Made by a program: the position numbers and the translations under genes. DNA of 9,025 bases from an uncultured Alphaproteobacteria bacterium (GTDB lineage: Bacteria; Pseudomonadota; Alphaproteobacteria; Rickettsiales; UBA1997): positions 1 to 9,025 of the forward strand of contig CAILUF010000123.1 of NCBI GenBank assembly GCA_903837365.1, read 5' to 3'. The notes beneath the pieces were generated by a model. The model did no database searches and was not told where the DNA came from. It saw only the letters and a list, made by a program, of their open reading frames with translations. Below are positions 5,468-9,025 of this stretch, piece after piece (positions within the stretch are counted from its first letter, which is position 1; the number at the start of each line of letters is the position of its first letter).

Positions 5468-7641
5468 TGGTAAAATTTTTGATTATCTTTAGCCATTTTA
5501 ATTAGCAAATCGCTAGCTTTATAACGCTTGGAAAATTTCGTTTCAAGAATTTGTAATTTAGTAACAATATTTGCTATACCAATTTTATCTCCATAGCGCA
5601 AAATTCCGCCTCGAAAAGCTGGAAATCCTGCACCCATAATCATCGCCATATCAAGATAAGAAGCGTTTTTTACAACATTTTCTTCTAAGCATTTTGACGA
5701 TTCGTTAATCATTACCAACATTGTTCTTTCAACAATTTCATTAAAGGAAAAATCAGTATTTTTAAAATTATTTTCACTCTTAATTTTAGAAAGAATTTGA
5801 TCAATTTCAGAATTATAAATTGGTTTTTTGGTCGATTTATTTTGATCGTAAACATAAAAACCCTTTTGAGTTTTTTTACCAAGAAGTTCACGATGATTTT
5901 CAAATTCAGCCATAAATTTAGAAATTTCCATCCTAGATCCGTAAGCTTCAAAAAGAGAATGCATAACTTTTAAGCCAACATCAATTCCAACAGTATCAGC
6001 CAAAATAAACGGTCCCATTGGCATACCGAATTTTTCTAAAGCATAATCGATATCAACAATTTTAGCTCCTTGTTGAGCAAGATAAGTTGCTTCAAGGATA
6101 TAGGGAAGTAAAATTCGATTAACTAAAAAACCTGCTACGTCCTTTACAACAATTGGTGTTTTACCAAGATCTCGAGTAATTTTTACTAATTGCGAAATAG
6201 TTTTTTCATCAGTTTCTTGACCGCGAATTATTTCAACCAATGGCATACGATTTACAGGATTAAAAAAATGCATACCAGCAAAACGAGCAGGATTTTGTAG
6301 TGATTTCGCCATTTGTGAAATCGATAATGACGAAGTGTTAGAAACGATTAAAGCATCATTACTAACAAATTTTTCAACTTCTGTTAGAGTGCGATTTTTT
6401 ATATCGATATTTTCTACCACTGCTTCGATAACTAAATTGGCATTATGAAATCCAGTGAAATCAAGCCCTGAAGATATATTAGCAATTTTCATATTAACTT
6501 GCGAGTCACTAAGCTTTCTAATTTTTGTAAGAAAATTAAAATTTTTTAAAACTTGATTGTAACCTAAAGCAATTGCTTTTTGCGAGATATCTTTAATGCG
6601 AATTTTTATATTATTATGAGCGAATAGCCAAGCAATTCCTCCACCCATTATTCCCGCTCCAAGTAATGCAGTATTTTGGATTGAAAAATTTTGTGAATCT
6701 TGATTTACATAATCTTTTTTTAATGCTTCATTGGTAAAATATATCTCGATTAAATTTTTAGAAATTTCGCCAATTACCAATTCCACAAAAGCTTCTCTTT
6801 CAATGCCTAAGGTTCTTTTATTTACTTTCTTGCCATAGGTTTTACGAATTACTTCTAAAGCAAAAAATGGCGCTAAATATTGACCCTTAGTTTTATTCCA
6901 TAAATCCTTATTAGCGAAGTGAAAAATTAGATGTTTTTTTAATAATAAATTTTCAAAAATTGCCAGTTTTTTTGCTGAGTCAAATCTTGATTTTAAGTAA
7001 TTATTTTTTTGAGGATTGGCAAGAATTTCATCAATAAATTCTGGAAGTTTTTGATCGAGAAATTCATTGTGAATTGCCACATCTATTAAACCGATTTTTA
7101 ATGCTTTATTAACATCAACTGCTTTACCAGAAAGAATGATTTTTAATGATTCCTCAAGTCCAACCAAAGCAGGAAGGCGAAGAGTTCCACCAAATCCCGG
7201 AATTATTCCGAGATTAACCTCGGGCAAACCAAAAATGGTTTTTAAATGAATAATTCCTACGCGATATTGACATGCTAAAGCTAACTCCAATCCACCTCCC
7301 AAACATGATCCCCTAATTACAGCGATTGAGGGAATTTTTAATTGCGCAATTTTATCTAAAATATTTTGACCACGTGAAATTTTTTGTTCAGCATCTTTTT
7401 GATCAATAATAACTTTGATTTCATTGATATCCGCACCAGCAATAAAATTATCCTTTTTAGCCGATGAAATTATTAAAATTTTTATTTGTGAATCGTTTTT
7501 TACTTGCTCGATATATCTTTCAAACTCTTCTAAAACCTCAATAGAGAGCTTATTTACCTTTTGGTCACCAGCGTTGAAAATTAAATTTGCAATACCATTT
7601 TTATCAGTCTCTAACGATAAGGCATTATTTTTTGAATTCAT
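5464..7641 (-). CDS. fadB: Bifunctional enoyl-CoA hydratase/3-hydroxyacyl-CoA dehydrogenase (FadB/FadJ family)
   Basis: This 725-residue protein is the alpha subunit of the fatty acid beta-oxidation complex: it hydrates trans-2-enoyl-CoA and oxidises the resulting 3-hydroxyacyl-CoA with NAD. The N-terminal crotonase domain (about 1-200) has the oxyanion-hole motif AGADI (68-72), Glu119 in CLGGGLEL and Glu141 in LPEVNLGI, the two hydratase catalytic glutamates. The dehydrogenase starts with the Rossmann loop LLGAGIMGGGIA (326-337) and carries His458 in MHFFNPV, Glu470 in PLVEIIRG and Asn508 in FLVNRIL. The C-terminal helical domains follow, including GKKTQKGFYVY (588-598). Full length (FadB and FadJ are about 715-730). 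Some stretches resemble FadB (HFFNPVNRMPLVEIIRG), while the end is closer to FadJ, so the symbol is by family. The thiolase partner is not in the window. AGGA lies 4 bases before the ATG. Confidence 0.94.
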   Translation of the reverse strand: MNSKNNALSLETDKNGIANLIFNAGDQKVNKLSIEVLEEFERYIEQVKNDSQIKILIISSAKKDNFIAGADINEIKVIIDQKDAEQKISRGQNILDKIAQLKIPSIAVIRGSCLGGGLELALACQYRVGIIHLKTIFGLPEVNLGIIPGFGGTLRLPALVGLEESLKIILSGKAVDVNKALKIGLIDVAIHNEFLDQKLPEFIDEILANPQKNNYLKSRFDSAKKLAIFENLLLKKHLIFHFANKDLWNKTKGQYLAPFFALEVIRKTYGKKVNKRTLGIEREAFVELVIGEISKNLIEIYFTNEALKKDYVNQDSQNFSIQNTALLGAGIMGGGIAWLFAHNNIKIRIKDISQKAIALGYNQVLKNFNFLTKIRKLSDSQVNMKIANISSGLDFTGFHNANLVIEAVVENIDIKNRTLTEVEKFVSNDALIVSNTSSLSISQMAKSLQNPARFAGMHFFNPVNRMPLVEIIRGQETDEKTISQLVKITRDLGKTPIVVKDVAGFLVNRILLPYILEATYLAQQGAKIVDIDYALEKFGMPMGPFILADTVGIDVGLKVMHSLFEAYGSRMEISKFMAEFENHRELLGKKTQKGFYVYDQNKSTKKPIYNSEIDQILSKIKSENNFKNTDFSFNEIVERTMLVMINESSKCLEENVVKNASYLDMAMIMGAGFPAFRGGILRYGDKIGIANIVTKLQILETKFSKRYKASDLLIKMAKDNQKFYQ

Positions 7642-7645
7642 AAAT

Positions 7646-7649
7646 TCCT
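7646..7649 (-). promoter_or_regulatory. Shine-Dalgarno sequence of fadB
   Basis: AGGA (read 7649 to 7646) lies 4 bases before the ATG at 7641. It supports this start and is the only clear Shine-Dalgarno match before a gene start in the window. Confidence 0.5.
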
Positions 7650-7661
7650 AATTTGTTTTTA

Positions 7662-7673
7662 AAAAATATTTTT
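7662..7673. repeat. Second copy of the 12-bp A/T palindrome, fadB leader
   Basis: AAAAATATTTTT, identical to 1375-1386, lies 20 bases before the fadB ATG and just downstream of the candidate -10 box. Its role is unknown, and A+T bias could explain it. Confidence 0.3.
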
Positions 7674-7689
7674 AATTTATATTAAAAAT
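7668..7689. repeat. Perfect 9-bp inverted repeat, 4-base loop, upstream of fadB
   Basis: ATTTTTAAT (7668-7676) and ATTAAAAAT (7681-7689) are exact reverse complements around a 4-base loop. Read on the minus strand, the dyad is followed by ATTTTTT, giving the layout of a weak, A/T-only intrinsic terminator for the peptidase transcript. The loop side also overlaps the candidate fadB -10 box, so it may instead be an operator or chance A/T symmetry. Confidence 0.4.
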
Positions 7690-7704
7690 TTGTCTTAAAA
7701 ACAA
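7676..7704 (-). promoter_or_regulatory. Candidate fadB-ruvC promoter
   Basis: TATAAA (7681-7676) has five of six -10 matches, and TTGTTT (7704-7699) 17 bases upstream has only the TTG of the -35 consensus. The -10 box ends 34 bases before the fadB ATG. A promoter is expected in this gap, but the exact site is uncertain. Confidence 0.3.
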
Positions 7705-7752
7705 TATTTTTGCAAGTAACTTTTTTGTAAATATTTAAATTTAGATTTTATT

Positions 7753-9024
7753 TTACATCAAAAAATTTTTAACTTTTTTAACTTTGCCAATCATTGCGAT
7801 TGTAGGATCAGATTTATAGAAAATTTCACTAGCAAAATCGGTTAGATTTTTTAGTGAAACTTCGGCCAATTGTTGATGAATCTCTTCATCGCTAACGATA
7901 TGATTCAAAGAAATTATATCGATTCCACGCCTTTGCATTCTAGAGCTTGTGCTTTCTTTAGCCATTAGTAAACTTGCTTGAAATTGCGTAATTACTCTTT
8001 GCAATTCTTCCTTGGTAATTTTTTGACAAATTTTTTCAATTTCATTTTTAGTTGTTGTCAAAAGTTGATTACATTTTTCAGGAGTAGTTCCTGCGTAAAT
8101 TGCGAATAATCCTGTATCACAATAACAGCTGTTAAAGGCATAAACAGAATATGCTAGACCTAAATTTTCACGAACTTCTTGAAATAATCTTGAAGACATT
8201 CCTCCTCCTAAAATCATCGCTAGAATTTGTGATTTATAGTAATTTTTATCAAGATATGAAATTCCTTTAAAACCCAAGACTATATTGACTTGTTCAAGCT
8301 TTTTTTCCTTACGAAATTCACCACCCAAATATTTTGCAGATTTAACTTTGACGATTTTATTTTCGCTTAAATTATTGAAATATTTTTTTGTCCATTTCGC
8401 TAAATCATTTTGCGTAATATTTCCCGAAGCTACAACCGCAATATTTGAGAAGTTATATTGATTTTTCATATATTTGACAAAATCATTGCGAGTAAAATTT
8501 TTAACATTGTCAACTTCACCTAGAATACTTCGTCCAAGCTCTTGATTTGGGAATGCAGTATTTTGAAAATAATCAAAAACAATATCGTCAGGAGTATCAT
8601 TAGTCATCGCAATTTCTTGCAAAATAACTCCCCGTTCTTTTTCTAATTCAACTTTATCAAAAATTGAGTTTTGTAAAATATCAGCTAGAAACTCAACGGC
8701 AAATTCACTATATTTTTTTAAAACCTTAACATAATAAACAGTTTTTTCTTTAGAGGTATATGCGTTGATATGACCACCGATTCCTTCAAATTCTTCGGCG
8801 ATTTGTTTGGCATTTCGAGTCTTTGTACCTTTGAACGCCATATGCTCAAGAAAATGTGAAATGCCATTTATTTTTATATTTTCATTACGACTTCCCGTAT
8901 TTACGAATACGCCAATCGATACCGTTTCCACCTCGCGCATCTCGTCAACACTAATTCGCAAGCCGTTATCAAGCGTTATTATTTCTGCGTTAAAATGTGT
9001 CTTGGCTATTTGTTTTTTTGTCAT
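7753..9024 (-). CDS. M16B family zinc metallopeptidase (processing-peptidase-like)
   Basis: This 423-residue protein is a zinc endopeptidase of the pitrilysin/mitochondrial processing peptidase clan. The inverted zinc motif HFLEH occupies 57-61, and the third zinc ligand is Glu137 in GVILQEIA, at the expected distance (HxxEH then E 76 residues later). The C-terminal M16 half contains GGGMSSRLFQEVRENLGLAYS (273-293) with the substrate-binding Arg285/Tyr292 pair. The single-chain length of about 420 residues is normal for bacterial M16B enzymes, which dimerise to form a closed chamber. Rickettsial homologues cleave processing-peptidase-type presequences in vitro; the cellular substrate here is unknown. 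No signal peptide is seen, so it is probably cytoplasmic. The ATG at 9024-9022 gives a sensible N-terminus, but only one upstream base is visible, so an earlier start cannot be excluded. It lies 111 bases upstream of fadB. Confidence 0.93.
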   Translation of the reverse strand: MTKKQIAKTHFNAEIITLDNGLRISVDEMREVETVSIGVFVNTGSRNENIKINGISHFLEHMAFKGTKTRNAKQIAEEFEGIGGHINAYTSKEKTVYYVKVLKKYSEFAVEFLADILQNSIFDKVELEKERGVILQEIAMTNDTPDDIVFDYFQNTAFPNQELGRSILGEVDNVKNFTRNDFVKYMKNQYNFSNIAVVASGNITQNDLAKWTKKYFNNLSENKIVKVKSAKYLGGEFRKEKKLEQVNIVLGFKGISYLDKNYYKSQILAMILGGGMSSRLFQEVRENLGLAYSVYAFNSCYCDTGLFAIYAGTTPEKCNQLLTTTKNEIEKICQKITKEELQRVITQFQASLLMAKESTSSRMQRRGIDIISLNHIVSDEEIHQQLAEVSLKNLTDFASEIFYKSDPTIAMIGKVKKVKNFLM

Positions 9025-9025
9025 A

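Noticed and set aside
5712..5951. Out-of-frame minus-strand open frame within fadB
   Set aside because: It overlaps the conserved C-terminal dehydrogenase region in another frame and has a low-complexity Lys/Leu/Phe composition typical of A+T-rich shadows.
7415..7651. Plus-strand open frame opposite the start of fadB
   Set aside because: It is the complement of the crotonase N-terminus and shows no features of its own.

Overview
The window is A+T-rich bacterial DNA (roughly 70% A+T by eye, not counted) with tightly packed genes and almost no intergenic space. The housekeeping genes and the base composition suggest a reduced-genome alphaproteobacterium of Rickettsiales type: FadB-like beta-oxidation enzyme, an M16 peptidase resembling mitochondrial processing peptidase, AcpS, GpsA and RuvC. 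That assignment is inference; no rRNA or taxonomic marker is present.

Layout from left to right. Positions 1-1306 hold a minus-strand pair, acpS followed by gpsA. gpsA runs off the left edge, so its stop lies outside the window. A divergent intergenic region (1307-1394) separates this pair from a plus-strand three-gene cluster (1395-4920), whose genes overlap by 4 bases and by 1 base. From their order and architecture I infer an inner-membrane assembly platform of the type II secretion/type IV pilus superfamily: (1) a degenerate actin-like domain plus membrane helix plus periplasmic domain (GspL, or PilM fused to PilN); (2) a bitopic coiled-coil protein with a probable ferredoxin-like domain (PilO/GspM-like); (3) an exported protein with eight tandem 13-residue Pro/Gly/Met/Asn repeats, an acidic linker and a beta-rich domain (PilP/GspC-like at most). 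No secretin, secretion ATPase, pilin or prepilin peptidase is in the window.

The right half (4991-9024) is all minus strand: an M16 metallopeptidase, then a complete bifunctional FadB-type enzyme, then ruvC, whose start codon overlaps the fadB stop codon (ATGA). A 111-base gap between the peptidase and fadB holds a possible promoter and an A/T-only inverted repeat. No stretch over 300 bases lacks a gene, and I saw no tRNA, rRNA, insertion sequence or CRISPR array.

The most interesting part is the compact three-gene envelope cluster and the recently amplified 39-bp repeat array in its last gene.
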